NCBI GenBank assembly: GCA_902494515.1
Contig: CABUTS010000016.1
Coordinates: 1 to 45,584, forward strand
Reading direction: 5' to 3'
DNA from: an uncultured Muribaculaceae bacterium
GTDB lineage: Bacteria; Bacteroidota; Bacteroidia; Bacteroidales; Muribaculaceae
DNA length: 45,584 nucleotides
Shown here: piece after piece, positions 15,487 through 24,648 of the stretch
Layout: each line of letters begins with the position of its first letter
Position numbering within the stretch: the stretch's first letter is position 1
Notes under the pieces: generated by a model
What the model saw: the letters and a program-made list of their open reading frames with translations, nothing else
Databases searched by the model: none
What the model was told of the DNA's origin: nothing
Translations under genes and position numbers: made by a program

Positions 15487-17025
15487 ATGTCAGAAAGAAA
15501 AGTCAGAGTACGTTTCGCTCCCTCCCCTACAGGCCCCCTTCACATCGGCGGCGTCCGTACAGCTTTATATAACTATTTGTTCGCCCGCCAGAACGGCGGC
15601 GACATGATTCTCCGTATCGAGGACACTGACTCCCAGCGCTTTGTGCCGGGAGCAGAAGAGTATATCAACGAATCGCTCCAATGGCTCGGCATCGGCATCG
15701 ACGAAGGTGTCCGTGAAGGGGGCAAATACGGCCCCTACAAGCAGAGCGAGCGCCGCGACATATACCGCGAGCATGTTAAGATGCTCCTCGACGCCGGAAA
15801 GGCTTACTATGCCTTCGACACCCCCGCCGAGCTCGAGAAGGCCCGCACCGAGAAGCCCAACTTCCAGTACGACGCCTCGACCCGTCTGTCGATGCGCAAC
15901 TCGCTGGCCATGCCCAAGGAGGAGGTTGAGAAACTGATTGCCGACGGCACACCCTACGTGGTCCGTTTCCTCATCACCCCCGGCCGCGACGTCAAGGTCA
16001 ACGACCTCATCCGCGGCGAAGTCTCCATCAACTCCAGCATCCTCGACGACAAAGTGCTCTACAAGAGTGCCGACGACCTCCCCACCTACCACCTGGCCAA
16101 CATCGTCGACGACCACCTTATGGAGGTCAGCCACGTAATCCGCGGCGAGGAATGGCTCCCCTCCGCCCCCCTGCACGTGCTTCTCTACGAGGCCTTCGGC
16201 TGGTCCGACACCATGCCGCAGTTCGTGCATCTCCCCCTGCTGCTCAAGCCCGACGGCAAGGGCAAGCTCTCCAAGCGCGACGGCGACCGCCTCGGCTTCC
16301 CCGTATTCCCGCTGGAGTGGCACAACCCCGTCACCGGCGAGGTGTCCTCAGGTTTCCGCGAGAAAGGCTACCTGCCCGAAGCACTCGTCAACTTCCTGGC
16401 GCTGCTCGGCTGGAACCCCGGCGACGACACCGAGGTGATGTCCAGGGATGAACTCATCCGCAAATTCTCCTTCGCCCACTGCTCAAAGTCGGGTGCCCGT
16501 TTCGCCTTCGAGAAGGGGAAATGGTTCAACCACGAATACCTCATGAACATGCCCGGCGAGAAACTTGCCGAGCTGTTCCGCCCCATACTTGTAGCCAACG
16601 GCGTCAACCCCGAGGAATACTCCGCAGAGTACATCGCCGCCGCCCTCGACCTGGTGAAAGGTCGCGCCGAACTGCTTCCCGACCTTTGGGAACAGGGATA
16701 TTTCTTCTTCAAGGCACCCGACACCTACGCCGAGAAGGATGTGCGCAAGCGCTGGAAACCCGAGACTCCGGAACTGATGCGTCAGCTCGTGGAGATTCTC
16801 CGTCAGCTCCCCGACTTCTCGGCCGCCACCGCCGAACCCGTCGTGCTCAAATGGATTACCGACAACGGCTACCATATGGGCAACGTAATGAACGCCTTCC
16901 GACTGGCCGTAGTCGGCCAGTGCAAAGGCCCCCACATGTTCGATATCACTCAGCTGTTAGGATGCGAGGAAACCGTCAAGCGCCTCCAGCGCGCCATCGA
17001 CGCAATCCCCGCCCCCGCCGAGTAA
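15487..17025 (+). CDS. gltX: Glutamate-tRNA ligase
   Basis: A 512-residue class I aminoacyl-tRNA synthetase that charges tRNA-Glu in the cytosol. The HIGH-type motif is HIGG (residues 19-22, in APSPTGPLHIGGVRTALYN) and the KMSKS-type motif is KLSKR (260-264). LRIEDTDSQR and GPYKQSERRDIY are typical GluRS blocks. The C-terminal anticodon-binding part is complete. The frame extends 20 codons upstream, but that part overlaps the promoter, so ATG at 15487 (MSERKVRVRFAPSPTG) is the start. argR follows after 74 nt and may be co-transcribed. Confidence 0.97.
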   Translation: MSERKVRVRFAPSPTGPLHIGGVRTALYNYLFARQNGGDMILRIEDTDSQRFVPGAEEYINESLQWLGIGIDEGVREGGKYGPYKQSERRDIYREHVKMLLDAGKAYYAFDTPAELEKARTEKPNFQYDASTRLSMRNSLAMPKEEVEKLIADGTPYVVRFLITPGRDVKVNDLIRGEVSINSSILDDKVLYKSADDLPTYHLANIVDDHLMEVSHVIRGEEWLPSAPLHVLLYEAFGWSDTMPQFVHLPLLLKPDGKGKLSKRDGDRLGFPVFPLEWHNPVTGEVSSGFREKGYLPEALVNFLALLGWNPGDDTEVMSRDELIRKFSFAHCSKSGARFAFEKGKWFNHEYLMNMPGEKLAELFRPILVANGVNPEEYSAEYIAAALDLVKGRAELLPDLWEQGYFFFKAPDTYAEKDVRKRWKPETPELMRQLVEILRQLPDFSAATAEPVVLKWITDNGYHMGNVMNAFRLAVVGQCKGPHMFDITQLLGCEETVKRLQRAIDAIPAPAE

Positions 17026-17088
17026 ATACACGCGGCGCTCCCCACCACCCTTGCCTCCTCCCCGACCTTAAACACCATCCACCCCCTT

Positions 17089-17103
17089 ATGTCTCAGTTA
17101 TGA
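17089..17103 (+). other. Four-codon upstream ORF overlapping the argR start
   Basis: ATG TCT CAG TTA TGA encodes M-S-Q-L and stops at 17101-17103, overlapping the argR ATG (17100-17102). This TTATGA overlap is the arrangement used for translational coupling. It may also be chance. Confidence 0.3.
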
Positions 17104-17576
17104 ATAGTTCCGATGCCCGTCAACGGCGCCAACAGGAGATTTGCGACATCATAACCTCCACTCCAGTCAAATCGCAGATTGAACTTGCTCAAATCCTCAA
17201 AGAACGTGGATTCGACGTAACCCAGGCCTCCCTCTCCCGCGACCTCAAGGCCGTAAACGCCCGTAAATATCCGCGCGGCAACCCCAATGCCCGCTACATC
17301 ATATTCGAGGAAACCGACCTCGAACGCCTCGGTGAGCTCACCGGCGCCAGCGCCTCCGTGCTCTCCTTCACCCTCTCGGGCAATATGGCCGTGATCAAAA
17401 CCCGCAACGGCTACGCCAGCGGTCTGGCTTACGATATCGACACCCTTGAGTCCCCCATCATCCTCGGCACCATCGCCGGCGCCGACACCATCATGGCCGT
17501 ACTCAACGCCGATGCCTCCCGCGAAGAGATTCTGGACACCTTCTCCCAGATTCTCCCCGAGCGAGTCCTCGAATAA
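17100..17576 (+). CDS. argR: Arginine repressor
   Basis: A 158-residue transcription factor that binds arginine as a hexamer and represses arginine biosynthesis. The N-terminal winged helix-turn-helix (residues about 5-70) holds the recognition segment VTQASLSRDLKAV (Ser46-Arg47-Asp48). The C-terminal oligomerisation and arginine-binding domain has ILGTIAGADTIM (from residue 121), where the aspartate is the usual arginine contact. Length is normal for the family. The frame continues upstream inside gltX, but that is antiregister sequence, and ATG at 17100 is right. No arginine genes lie nearby, so it acts elsewhere. It follows gltX by 74 nt, linking glutamate charging and the arginine switch by position only. 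Confidence 0.94.
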   Translation: MNSSDARQRRQQEICDIITSTPVKSQIELAQILKERGFDVTQASLSRDLKAVNARKYPRGNPNARYIIFEETDLERLGELTGASASVLSFTLSGNMAVIKTRNGYASGLAYDIDTLESPIILGTIAGADTIMAVLNADASREEILDTFSQILPERVLE

Positions 17577-17599
17577 GTCCCTGCATCATTTAACAAGTT

Positions 17600-17636
17600 C
17601 GCACGCACGAGCGCCGTTCCGGCTCTCGCGCGTGCG
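17600..17636. other. GC-rich imperfect hairpin after argR
   Basis: CGCACGC (17600-17606) pairs with GCGTGCG (17630-17636), and GAGC (17609-17612) with GCTC (17622-17625). There is no T-run, so it may be a weak or Rho-assisted end for argR, before the gyrB promoter. Confidence 0.4.
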
Positions 17637-17671
17637 CGCGTATATTCAGTTGTGTTTTTGTGGGGTAAAAG

Positions 17672-17703
17672 TTTGCCTGTTTCAAGAAAATTTCGTAATT
17701 TTG
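17672..17703 (+). promoter_or_regulatory. Promoter of gyrB
   Basis: TTTG (17672-17675), a 20-bp spacer, TAATTTTG (17696-17703): a textbook Bacteroidetes promoter. Transcription would start near 17708, the first base of a strong hairpin in the leader. Confidence 0.8.
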
Positions 17704-17707
17704 TAAC

Positions 17708-17752
17708 GTAAAACGGCCCGGGAGCCCACGCGGCTCGACCACGCCGTTTTAC
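17708..17752 (+). promoter_or_regulatory. Two-tier hairpin in the gyrB 5' leader
   Basis: GTAAAACGGC (17708-17717) pairs perfectly with GCCGTTTTAC (17743-17752), 10 bp. Inside it GAGCC (17722-17726) pairs with GGCTC (17732-17736) around a 5-nt loop. It begins at about the predicted transcription start and ends 26 nt before the gyrB ATG. It could stabilise the mRNA, attenuate transcription or bind a regulator. Confidence 0.7.
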
Positions 17753-17778
17753 ATTGATTTTCAACAGACTACAATTCT

Positions 17779-19755
17779 ATGTCAGACAATCTTTTTGATT
17801 CGGAAAATATCCTTGACCCCGAGGAACTCAAATCCGAGGCCGAATACAGCGCCAGTAACATCCAGGTGCTCGAAGGCCTCGAAGCCGTGCGCAAGCGCCC
17901 CGCAATGTACATCGGCGACATCAGCGAAAAAGGCCTCCATCACCTTGTTTATGAGGTAGTTGACAACTCCATCGACGAGGCCCTCGCCGGGTTCTGCTCG
18001 CATATCGAGGTCACCATCAACGAGGATAATTCCATAACGGTGGTCGACAACGGCCGCGGCATCCCCGTGGACATGCACGAGAAGGAGCACAAGAGCGCCC
18101 TCGAAGTCGTCCTCACCGTGCTCCACGCCGGCGGCAAGTTCGACAAAGGCTCATACAAGGTTTCCGGCGGCCTCCACGGCGTCGGCGTCAGCTGCGTCAA
18201 CGCCCTGTCGTCGTATCTCCGCGCCGAAGTGCGCCGCGGCGGCAAAATCTACCGTCAGGAATACTCCGTCGGCAAGCCCACCACCGAGCTCACCGTCGTC
18301 GGCGAAACCGAAGAACACGGCACCGCCGTAACCTTCCTCCCCGACGCAAGCATCTTCACCGTAACGGTCTACGACTACAACACCCTGGCAAAGCGTCTGC
18401 GCGACCTCGCCTTCCTGAACGCCGGCATCACCCTGACCCTTACCGACAAGCGCGACCGCGACGAGCAGGGGAATCCCCGCCGCGAAGTTTTCTACTCCAA
18501 GGAGGGCCTCAAGGAATTTGTCCGCTATATCGACTCCTCGAAGGAGGAACTGATTCCCCATGTAATCCACCTGCAGACCGAGCGCAGCGGCATCCCCGTG
18601 GAGGTGGCCCTGACCTACAACACCACCTTCAACGAGAACGTATTCTCATACGTCAACAACATCAACACCATCGAGGGTGGCACACACCTCACCGGCTTCC
18701 GCCGCGGTCTGACCCAGACCCTCAAGAAATATGCCGAGGACAACAAGCTCCTCGAAAAGGCCAAGGTTGAAATCGCCTCCGACGACTTCCGCGAGGGTCT
18801 GACCGCCGTGGTCTCCGTCAAGGTCATGGAGCCGCAGTTCGAAGGCCAGACCAAGACGAAGCTCGGCAACAGCGAGGTTATCGGCGCCGTGCAGACCGCT
18901 GTCAGCGAGGCGCTCCGCAACTACCTCGAGGAGCATCCCGCCGAGGCAAAGATGATCGTGAACAAGGTTGTCCTGGCCGCCCAGGCCCGCAAGGCCGCCT
19001 ACGACGCCCGCGTGAAGGTGCAGCGCAAGTCACCCCTCTGCGGCGGCGGTCTCCCCGGCAAACTCGCCGACTGCTCCAGCCGCACCGCCGAGGAATGTGA
19101 GATTTTCCTGGTCGAGGGTGACTCGGCCGGCGGCACCGCCAAGAGCGGCCGCGACCGCCGCTATCAGGCTATCCTCCCCCTGCGAGGCAAGGTCCTCAAC
19201 GTCGAGAAGGCCATGGAGCACAAGGTATTCGACTCCGAGCAGATCACCAACATCTTCCGCGCCCTGCGCGTGACCATCGGCACCGAGAACGACCCCAAGG
19301 AGGCGAACCTCTCGAAGCTCGCCTACCACAAGATCATCATCATGACCGATGCCGATGTCGACGGCGCCCACATCGCCACACTGCTCATGACCCTCTTCTT
19401 CCGCCGCATGCGCCCGCTCATCGAGCAGGGTTACCTCTATCTGGCCACCCCGCCGCTGTACAAATGCACCAAGGGTAAGGTCGAGGAATATTGCTGGACC
19501 GACCAGCAGCGCCAGGCGTTCGTAGACCAATACGGCCCGCAGACGAAGGTGCAGCGCTACAAAGGTCTCGGCGAGATGTCGGACCAGGAGCTGCGCGACA
19601 CCACAATGTCGCCGGAGCACCGGTTGCTCAAGCAGGTCCACATCTCCGACGCCGCCGAAGCCGACCGAATCTTCTCGATGCTGATGGGCGAGGATGTCGG
19701 CCCGCGCCGTGACTTCATCGAAGCCAACGCCACATACGCCAACATCGACGCCTGA
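17779..19755 (+). CDS. gyrB: DNA gyrase subunit B
   Basis: A 658-residue ATPase subunit of gyrase, which with GyrA introduces negative supercoils. Motifs: EGLEAVRKRPAMYIGD and VDNSIDEALAGFC (GHKL ATP site, Asn and Glu), DNGRGIPV, GGLHGVGVSCVNALS, the TOPRIM domain EGDSAGG (Glu446) and DADVDGAHI (Asp524, 526, 528), and the C-terminal QRYKGLGEMSDQELRDTTM. The 658-residue length matches the short type without the gamma-proteobacterial insertion. A ParE identity is less likely given QRYKGLGEM and length. It has its own promoter and a structured leader, and is followed by a 13-bp palindrome before rnr. Confidence 0.96.
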   Translation: MSDNLFDSENILDPEELKSEAEYSASNIQVLEGLEAVRKRPAMYIGDISEKGLHHLVYEVVDNSIDEALAGFCSHIEVTINEDNSITVVDNGRGIPVDMHEKEHKSALEVVLTVLHAGGKFDKGSYKVSGGLHGVGVSCVNALSSYLRAEVRRGGKIYRQEYSVGKPTTELTVVGETEEHGTAVTFLPDASIFTVTVYDYNTLAKRLRDLAFLNAGITLTLTDKRDRDEQGNPRREVFYSKEGLKEFVRYIDSSKEELIPHVIHLQTERSGIPVEVALTYNTTFNENVFSYVNNINTIEGGTHLTGFRRGLTQTLKKYAEDNKLLEKAKVEIASDDFREGLTAVVSVKVMEPQFEGQTKTKLGNSEVIGAVQTAVSEALRNYLEEHPAEAKMIVNKVVLAAQARKAAYDARVKVQRKSPLCGGGLPGKLADCSSRTAEECEIFLVEGDSAGGTAKSGRDRRYQAILPLRGKVLNVEKAMEHKVFDSEQITNIFRALRVTIGTENDPKEANLSKLAYHKIIIMTDADVDGAHIATLLMTLFFRRMRPLIEQGYLYLATPPLYKCTKGKVEEYCWTDQQRQAFVDQYGPQTKVQRYKGLGEMSDQELRDTTMSPEHRLLKQVHISDAAEADRIFSMLMGEDVGPRRDFIEANATYANIDA

Positions 19756-19770
19756 TAACCCTACTTCCTG

Positions 19771-19803
19771 CAACGTTTAACATTTTCGCGATGTTAAACG
19801 TTG
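19771..19803. other. Perfect 13-bp inverted repeat between gyrB and rnr
   Basis: CAACGTTTAACAT (19771-19783) is the exact reverse complement of 19791-19803, with a 7-nt TTTCGCG loop. It starts 15 nt after gyrB ends. No T-run follows, so it may be a non-canonical terminator or a processing site between gyrB and rnr. Confidence 0.75.
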
Positions 19804-19887
19804 TATGTATATCAGTGACGGCGTAATACCCAACAGTTACGTGCCCGCTCACTCTCTCTATAAATCACTTTTCCGTGACTATTCATT

Positions 19888-22359
19888 ATGTCAAAGAAAA
19901 ACAGCAAGAATTCTGCCGAACAGCTCCGCCAGATGGTGGAAACATATGTCTGGGCGCAGAAAAACAACACGTTCAACTATAAGCAGGTTTCGGCTGCCGT
20001 AGGCGCCAAATCGCCTGTTACACAGCGCGCTGTAGCCATGCTCCTGGCCGAGATGGCCTTCGACGGAGACCTTCTCGAAACCGAACCCGGCAAGTACAAG
20101 GCTCCGGAACGTTCGGCCGTGGCTACCGGCACCTTCGTGCGCCGCTCAAACGGCAAGAATTCCGTAATCACCGACGAGGATTCCGAAGCCATCTTCGTGG
20201 CCGAACGCAACTCGCTCCACGCCCTCAACGGCGACCGCGTGAAGATCCACATCGCAGCACGCCGCCGCGGTCAGGAGCCTGAAGGCGAGGTAATCGAGAT
20301 TATCGAAAAGAAGGAGCAGACCTTCATCGGCACCCTCGAGGTGGAGCGTACCGTAGCTTTCCTCAAGACCGACTCGAAGTTTCTCGCCTGCGATATTTTC
20401 ATCCCCAAATCCAAACTCAAAGGGGGTAAGACCGGTGACAAAGCCATCGTGAAGATCACCGACTGGCCCGAGGACGCCAAGAATCCCCGCGGCGAGGTAA
20501 TAGACATCCTCGGCGTCTCGGGTGAAAACACAGCCGAGATGCACGCCATCCTCGCTGAGTTCGGCCTACCCTACAAATATCCCGCCAACGTCGAGAAGGC
20601 CGCAGACAGGATTCCCGACGACATCACCCCCGAGGAGATCAGCCGCCGCGAGGATTTCCGCGACGTGACAACCTTCACCATCGACCCCAAGGACGCAAAG
20701 GACTTCGACGACGCCCTGTCGATCCGCAAGCTCGACAACGGGAACTGGGAGGTCGGCGTGCATATCGCCGACGTCACCCATTACGTCACCCCCAACACCA
20801 TCATCGACAAGGAGGCAAAGCAGCGCGCGACCTCGGTTTACCTGGTTGACCGCACTATTCCGATGCTTCCGGAACGTCTCTGCAACGGCATCTGCTCGCT
20901 GCGCCCGGACGAGGAGAAGCTGACTTTCTCGGCGATTTTCGAGCTGGACGACGAGGGGAAGGTGCTCAAACGCCACATTGCCCGCACCGTTATCAAAAGC
21001 GATCGCCGCTTCACCTACGAGGAGGCGCAGGAGCGCATCGAGACCGGTCAGGGGGACTACACCGCTGAGATTCAGAAGCTCGACCAGCTGGCCAAGGCCC
21101 TCCGCGCAGCCCGTTTCGAGAACGGCTCGGTGGACTTCGACCGCGAGGAGGTCCGCTTCGACATCGACGAAAAGGGACATCCCGTAGGCGTATACTTCAA
21201 GGAATCAAAGGACTCCAACAAACTGATCGAGGAGTTCATGCTTCTGGCCAACCGCACTGTCGCCGAGACCATCGGCAAACCCGTAGGCCGCAGAAAGGCC
21301 AAACCGTTCGTCTACCGAATTCACGATGTGCCCGACCAGACCCGCCTTCAGGACCTCGCGACCGTAGCAGCCGCCTTCGGTTACAAAATCAAGACCTCCG
21401 GCACCTCCAGCGACATCAACAAGTCGCTCAACAAGATGCTGCGCGATATCAAGGGTAAAGGTGAGGAGAATTTCCTCTCCGTACTGGCCATCCGCACCAT
21501 GGCTAAGGCCGTATACACCACTGAGAATGTGGGACATTACGGTCTCGGTTTCGACTATTACACCCACTTCACCTCCCCCATACGCCGTTACCCCGACATG
21601 ATGGTTCACCGTCTGCTCGAGCGTTACCTCAAGGGGGGACGCAGCGTTGACCCCGACAAGCTCGAGGATGAATGTAAGCACTCCTCCGACATGGAACAGC
21701 TCGCCGCCAACGCCGAACGTGCCTCCATCAAATACAAGCAGGTGGAGTACATGCAGGACCATATCTCCGAGGAATACGACGGCATGATTTCCGGCGTGAC
21801 GGAGTGGGGCATCTATGTGGAACTCACTGAGAATCACTGCGAAGGGCTCGTGCCGATGCGCGACCTCGCCGACGACTACTACGATTACGACGAGAAGAAC
21901 TACTGCATCCGCGGACGCCGGCGCGGCACCGTCTACCGCCTCGGCGACATGGTGCGGGTTCGTGTGGCCAACGCCAATCTCGAGAAGAAACAGCTTGATT
22001 TCCTGTTGGTTGACTCGAGGAACAGCCGTCCGGGCGAGGATGACCTTGGCAGCACGGTAACCGTGCGTCAGGCTCTGGCCAACACCGCCGCAAAGAAGGC
22101 TGCCCGCGCCATCCCCCACAAACTCGAGGACTCCGGCCGCAAGCATCACCGCAAGGGGGCGCCCTCCGAGGGGGCCCGTGCCAAGCAGTCTGCCAGCGCC
22201 GCCCGAAAAGGAGCCTCCGCTCAGGATGCCGCCCCGAAAAGCGGCAGCTCGCGCAGCGGCAAGGCTTCCGGCAGCGGCAAGACTTCCGGCAGCAAATCCT
22301 CCCGTGGCAAGCGCAAGGATGCGCCGCAGTCGAAGTTCCGCTCCTCCCGTAAGAAATAA
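19888..22359 (+). CDS. rnr: Ribonuclease R
   Basis: An 823-residue processive 3'-5' exoribonuclease that degrades structured RNA. Order of domains: an N-terminal winged-helix region (residues about 10-70), cold-shock-like OB domains, the RNB catalytic domain beginning near residue 255 with FTIDPKDAKDFDDALS (Mg-binding aspartates), then HFTSPIRRYPDMMVHRLL, and an S1 domain (about 630-715, ISGVTEWGIYVELTENHCEGLVPM). The last 80 or so residues are Ser/Lys/Gly-rich and disordered, typical of RNase R tails that help unwind RNA. The ATG at 19888 gives MSKKNSKNSAEQLRQMV. It lies between gyrB and rpoN. Confidence 0.95.
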   Translation: MSKKNSKNSAEQLRQMVETYVWAQKNNTFNYKQVSAAVGAKSPVTQRAVAMLLAEMAFDGDLLETEPGKYKAPERSAVATGTFVRRSNGKNSVITDEDSEAIFVAERNSLHALNGDRVKIHIAARRRGQEPEGEVIEIIEKKEQTFIGTLEVERTVAFLKTDSKFLACDIFIPKSKLKGGKTGDKAIVKITDWPEDAKNPRGEVIDILGVSGENTAEMHAILAEFGLPYKYPANVEKAADRIPDDITPEEISRREDFRDVTTFTIDPKDAKDFDDALSIRKLDNGNWEVGVHIADVTHYVTPNTIIDKEAKQRATSVYLVDRTIPMLPERLCNGICSLRPDEEKLTFSAIFELDDEGKVLKRHIARTVIKSDRRFTYEEAQERIETGQGDYTAEIQKLDQLAKALRAARFENGSVDFDREEVRFDIDEKGHPVGVYFKESKDSNKLIEEFMLLANRTVAETIGKPVGRRKAKPFVYRIHDVPDQTRLQDLATVAAAFGYKIKTSGTSSDINKSLNKMLRDIKGKGEENFLSVLAIRTMAKAVYTTENVGHYGLGFDYYTHFTSPIRRYPDMMVHRLLERYLKGGRSVDPDKLEDECKHSSDMEQLAANAERASIKYKQVEYMQDHISEEYDGMISGVTEWGIYVELTENHCEGLVPMRDLADDYYDYDEKNYCIRGRRRGTVYRLGDMVRVRVANANLEKKQLDFLLVDSRNSRPGEDDLGSTVTVRQALANTAAKKAARAIPHKLEDSGRKHHRKGAPSEGARAKQSASAARKGASAQDAAPKSGSSRSGKASGSGKTSGSKSSRGKRKDAPQSKFRSSRKK

Positions 22360-22447
22360 TCCCATCACGATTCAAAGCCACTTCTGAGCATTTCCCGGGC
22401 AAACAGTCCCTGCGAATTGACTTCCTCGAACCAGCATCACATTCTTG

Positions 22448-23926
22448 ATGAATAACGGTCTGAAAATCAGCACTGAACAGCGCCAGCAGCTGCGTCTTAC
22501 GCCGCTGCAGGTGCGCTATGTCAGGATGCTTGAGATGTCGGGCCCGGAATTCGAGGAGGAGGTGCGCAAGGCTGTCGACGAAATGCCTGCCCTCGAGGCT
22601 GCTTCCCCGGAAAAAGGGGGACCGGATGACATTTCCGCCACAGAGGACGGCTCCGATTTCACCGAATCCGCCGGCGAGCTTCAGGCCGCCGACTACCGTT
22701 CGGAGGACGAAATGCCTGACTATCTCGCCGGACAGATGCACCGCAGCTCGCAAGCCTCGGCCGAGGACTATGTCGAACCGGTTGTCGCAGCCTCGGGCGA
22801 GGGGCTCAACGAATATCTGCTCCGTCAGCTCGGCGAGCTGGATATCACTGACGACCAGCGGCTTATCGCCGAGCATATCGTCGGGAATCTCGATGACAAC
22901 GGCTACATAACCCGCGACCTGCAGTCCATCGCCGACGACATAGCCTTCCGCGAAGGGAAAGAGTTTCCGGTCAGCGTAGTGCGCGATGTCTGGAACATCA
23001 TCCGCTCCCTCGATCCGGCGGGAATCGCCGCCGCAGATCTCCGCGACTGCCTGCTGCTGCAGCTCAGGCGGATGCCCCGCACGGTCGAAAACCTGGCGGC
23101 ACTGGAGGTTGTCCGCGACTACTTCGATCTCCTCGCCAAGCGTCATTTTTCCCGGATAAGCAGCGCAATGGGAATCTCCGACGAGCTGATGCGCAGCGTT
23201 TTAGCTGTTGTCGAGCGGCTCAATCCGAAGCCAGCCGCCCAGATCGAAGCCGCTGCCGGCGGACGTGCTCCGACAGTCAGCCCCGACTTCCTCGTGGAGG
23301 TCGACAACGACGGGCATTTCAACCTCACGCTGCTCAACCGTGTCCCGGAACTGAGCATCGAGGCCTCCTTCGCCCCCGACGCCCCTCTTCCACAGGCCTC
23401 TCCGCGCGAGACGGCCGCTGCCCGGCAGTTCCTGCGCCAGAAACGCGACGAAGCCGCGGATTTCATCCAGATTGTCAGCCTGCGTCAGCAGACTCTGTTC
23501 AAGGTGATGGAAACCGTTCTGAAGTTTCAGAAGGCGTTCTTTCTCACTGAGGATGAATCGGTTATCCAGCCGATGGTGCTCCGCGAAGTGGCCGATGCCG
23601 CCGGGCTGGACCTCTCGGTGGTTTCCCGGGCGACACAGGGGAAATATGTTGCGACCGCCAGCGGAGTATATCCGCTGAAAATGTTCTTTAACGAACGGCG
23701 CAGCAAGGAGTTACCCACTGACGGCACCCCCGACGACAACACCACCCACCGCCTGATTGCGGCCATGCGGCAGGCCATCGGTTCGGAGGACAAACAGCAT
23801 CCGCTGAGCGACGAAGCCCTCACCGCCCTGCTCCGCAGCCAGGGGCTCGACATCGCCCGCCGGACTGTCGCGAAATACCGCGAGAAACTCGGGTTCCCCG
23901 TTGCCCGTCTGCGCCGCGGCCTCTGA
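22448..23926 (+). CDS. rpoN: RNA polymerase sigma-54 factor
   Basis: A 492-residue sigma factor that recognises -24/-12 promoters and needs an AAA+ activator. Region I is present (LRLTPLQVRYVRMLEMSGPEFEEEVRKAVDEMPALE). The core-binding region holds LNEYLLRQLGELDITDDQRLIAEHIVGNLDDNGYI. The C-terminus has the RpoN box ARRTVAKYRE at residues 470-479. The acidic region II is short. ATG at 22448 is preceded directly by TTG (22445), which would add one residue; ATG is preferred. It is 88 nt after rnr. No sigma-54 activator gene is in the window. Confidence 0.96.
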   Translation: MNNGLKISTEQRQQLRLTPLQVRYVRMLEMSGPEFEEEVRKAVDEMPALEAASPEKGGPDDISATEDGSDFTESAGELQAADYRSEDEMPDYLAGQMHRSSQASAEDYVEPVVAASGEGLNEYLLRQLGELDITDDQRLIAEHIVGNLDDNGYITRDLQSIADDIAFREGKEFPVSVVRDVWNIIRSLDPAGIAAADLRDCLLLQLRRMPRTVENLAALEVVRDYFDLLAKRHFSRISSAMGISDELMRSVLAVVERLNPKPAAQIEAAAGGRAPTVSPDFLVEVDNDGHFNLTLLNRVPELSIEASFAPDAPLPQASPRETAAARQFLRQKRDEAADFIQIVSLRQQTLFKVMETVLKFQKAFFLTEDESVIQPMVLREVADAAGLDLSVVSRATQGKYVATASGVYPLKMFFNERRSKELPTDGTPDDNTTHRLIAAMRQAIGSEDKQHPLSDEALTALLRSQGLDIARRTVAKYREKLGFPVARLRRGL

Positions 23927-23959
23927 ATACAATTTCAAACACTGACAAATCAATCTGTT

Positions 23960-24616
23960 ATGAAATTTCTTATAGCAATTGCAAAAATATTTTCCACGCT
24001 GTTCTCGCCGCTGCTGATGGGCACCTACGGAGTGGCATTGGCAATGACCCTTTCGTTTCTCTGCCTGATTCCCGCCGCAACAAAAATTTCGGTGATATTC
24101 GCGACGTTCGTCGCTTCTGCCGTCATTCCCATCATCCTGATTTTCATTCTCCACAAGCTCGGAATAATCAGGGACCCGATGCTCAACGACAAAGGGGACC
24201 GCACATGGCCGTATATCATTGAAATCATGAGCTTTATCGGCGTCGCAGTCTATTTTTACTGCATCAACGCACCTACATGGCTGATGCTGTTCATGATCGG
24301 CGGAACCCTGGCACTGATAATCCTGACGGTGGTGAACCGCTGGTGGAAAATCTCCGGCCACGCCACCGGCGTGGGGGGACTCTGCGCGATGGTTTTCTTT
24401 CTGATGATCAGCGGTAACAGCATTTTCTCGCTGCAGTGGGAGTTCATGGTGATACTGCTCCTGGCAGGCGCCGTCTGCTCCTCGCGGCTGCTGCTCGAGC
24501 GCCACACACTCGGTCAGGTAGCTGCCGGATTCCTCAACGGATTCCTTTGCGTGCTCATCCTGCCATTGCTTCTTCAGGCTCAGCAGCTCCCGCCTGCCGT
24601 TCAGATTGTGATGTAA
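23960..24616 (+). CDS. PAP2-like integral membrane phosphatase
   Basis: A 218-residue protein with six predicted membrane helices. The two C-terminal PAP2 signature blocks are visible: RWWKISGHATG (SGH motif, about residue 133-143) and SSRLLLERHTLGQVAAG, which fits SRxxxxxHxxxQ, close to the usual SRxxxxxHxxxD. The first KxxxxxxRP motif may be represented by DKGDRTWPY near residue 75. Members dephosphorylate lipid pyrophosphates such as undecaprenyl-PP or phosphatidate. The final Asp is replaced by Gln here, so activity is not certain. It is 33 nt after rpoN and upstream of purE. Confidence 0.75.
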   Translation: MKFLIAIAKIFSTLFSPLLMGTYGVALAMTLSFLCLIPAATKISVIFATFVASAVIPIILIFILHKLGIIRDPMLNDKGDRTWPYIIEIMSFIGVAVYFYCINAPTWLMLFMIGGTLALIILTVVNRWWKISGHATGVGGLCAMVFFLMISGNSIFSLQWEFMVILLLAGAVCSSRLLLERHTLGQVAAGFLNGFLCVLILPLLLQAQQLPPAVQIVM

Positions 24617-24648
24617 GACCGCGCATCTCAGGACGTTGTAATTTACTG

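Noticed and set aside
19805..20002. 65-residue frame overlapping the rnr start
   Set aside because: It overlaps rnr in another frame, has no recognisable sequence features and starts inside the palindrome region.
21205..23146. Long minus-strand frames (387 and 440 residues) over rnr and rpoN
   Set aside because: They are antisense shadows of two well-identified genes and show no domain or start-site signal.
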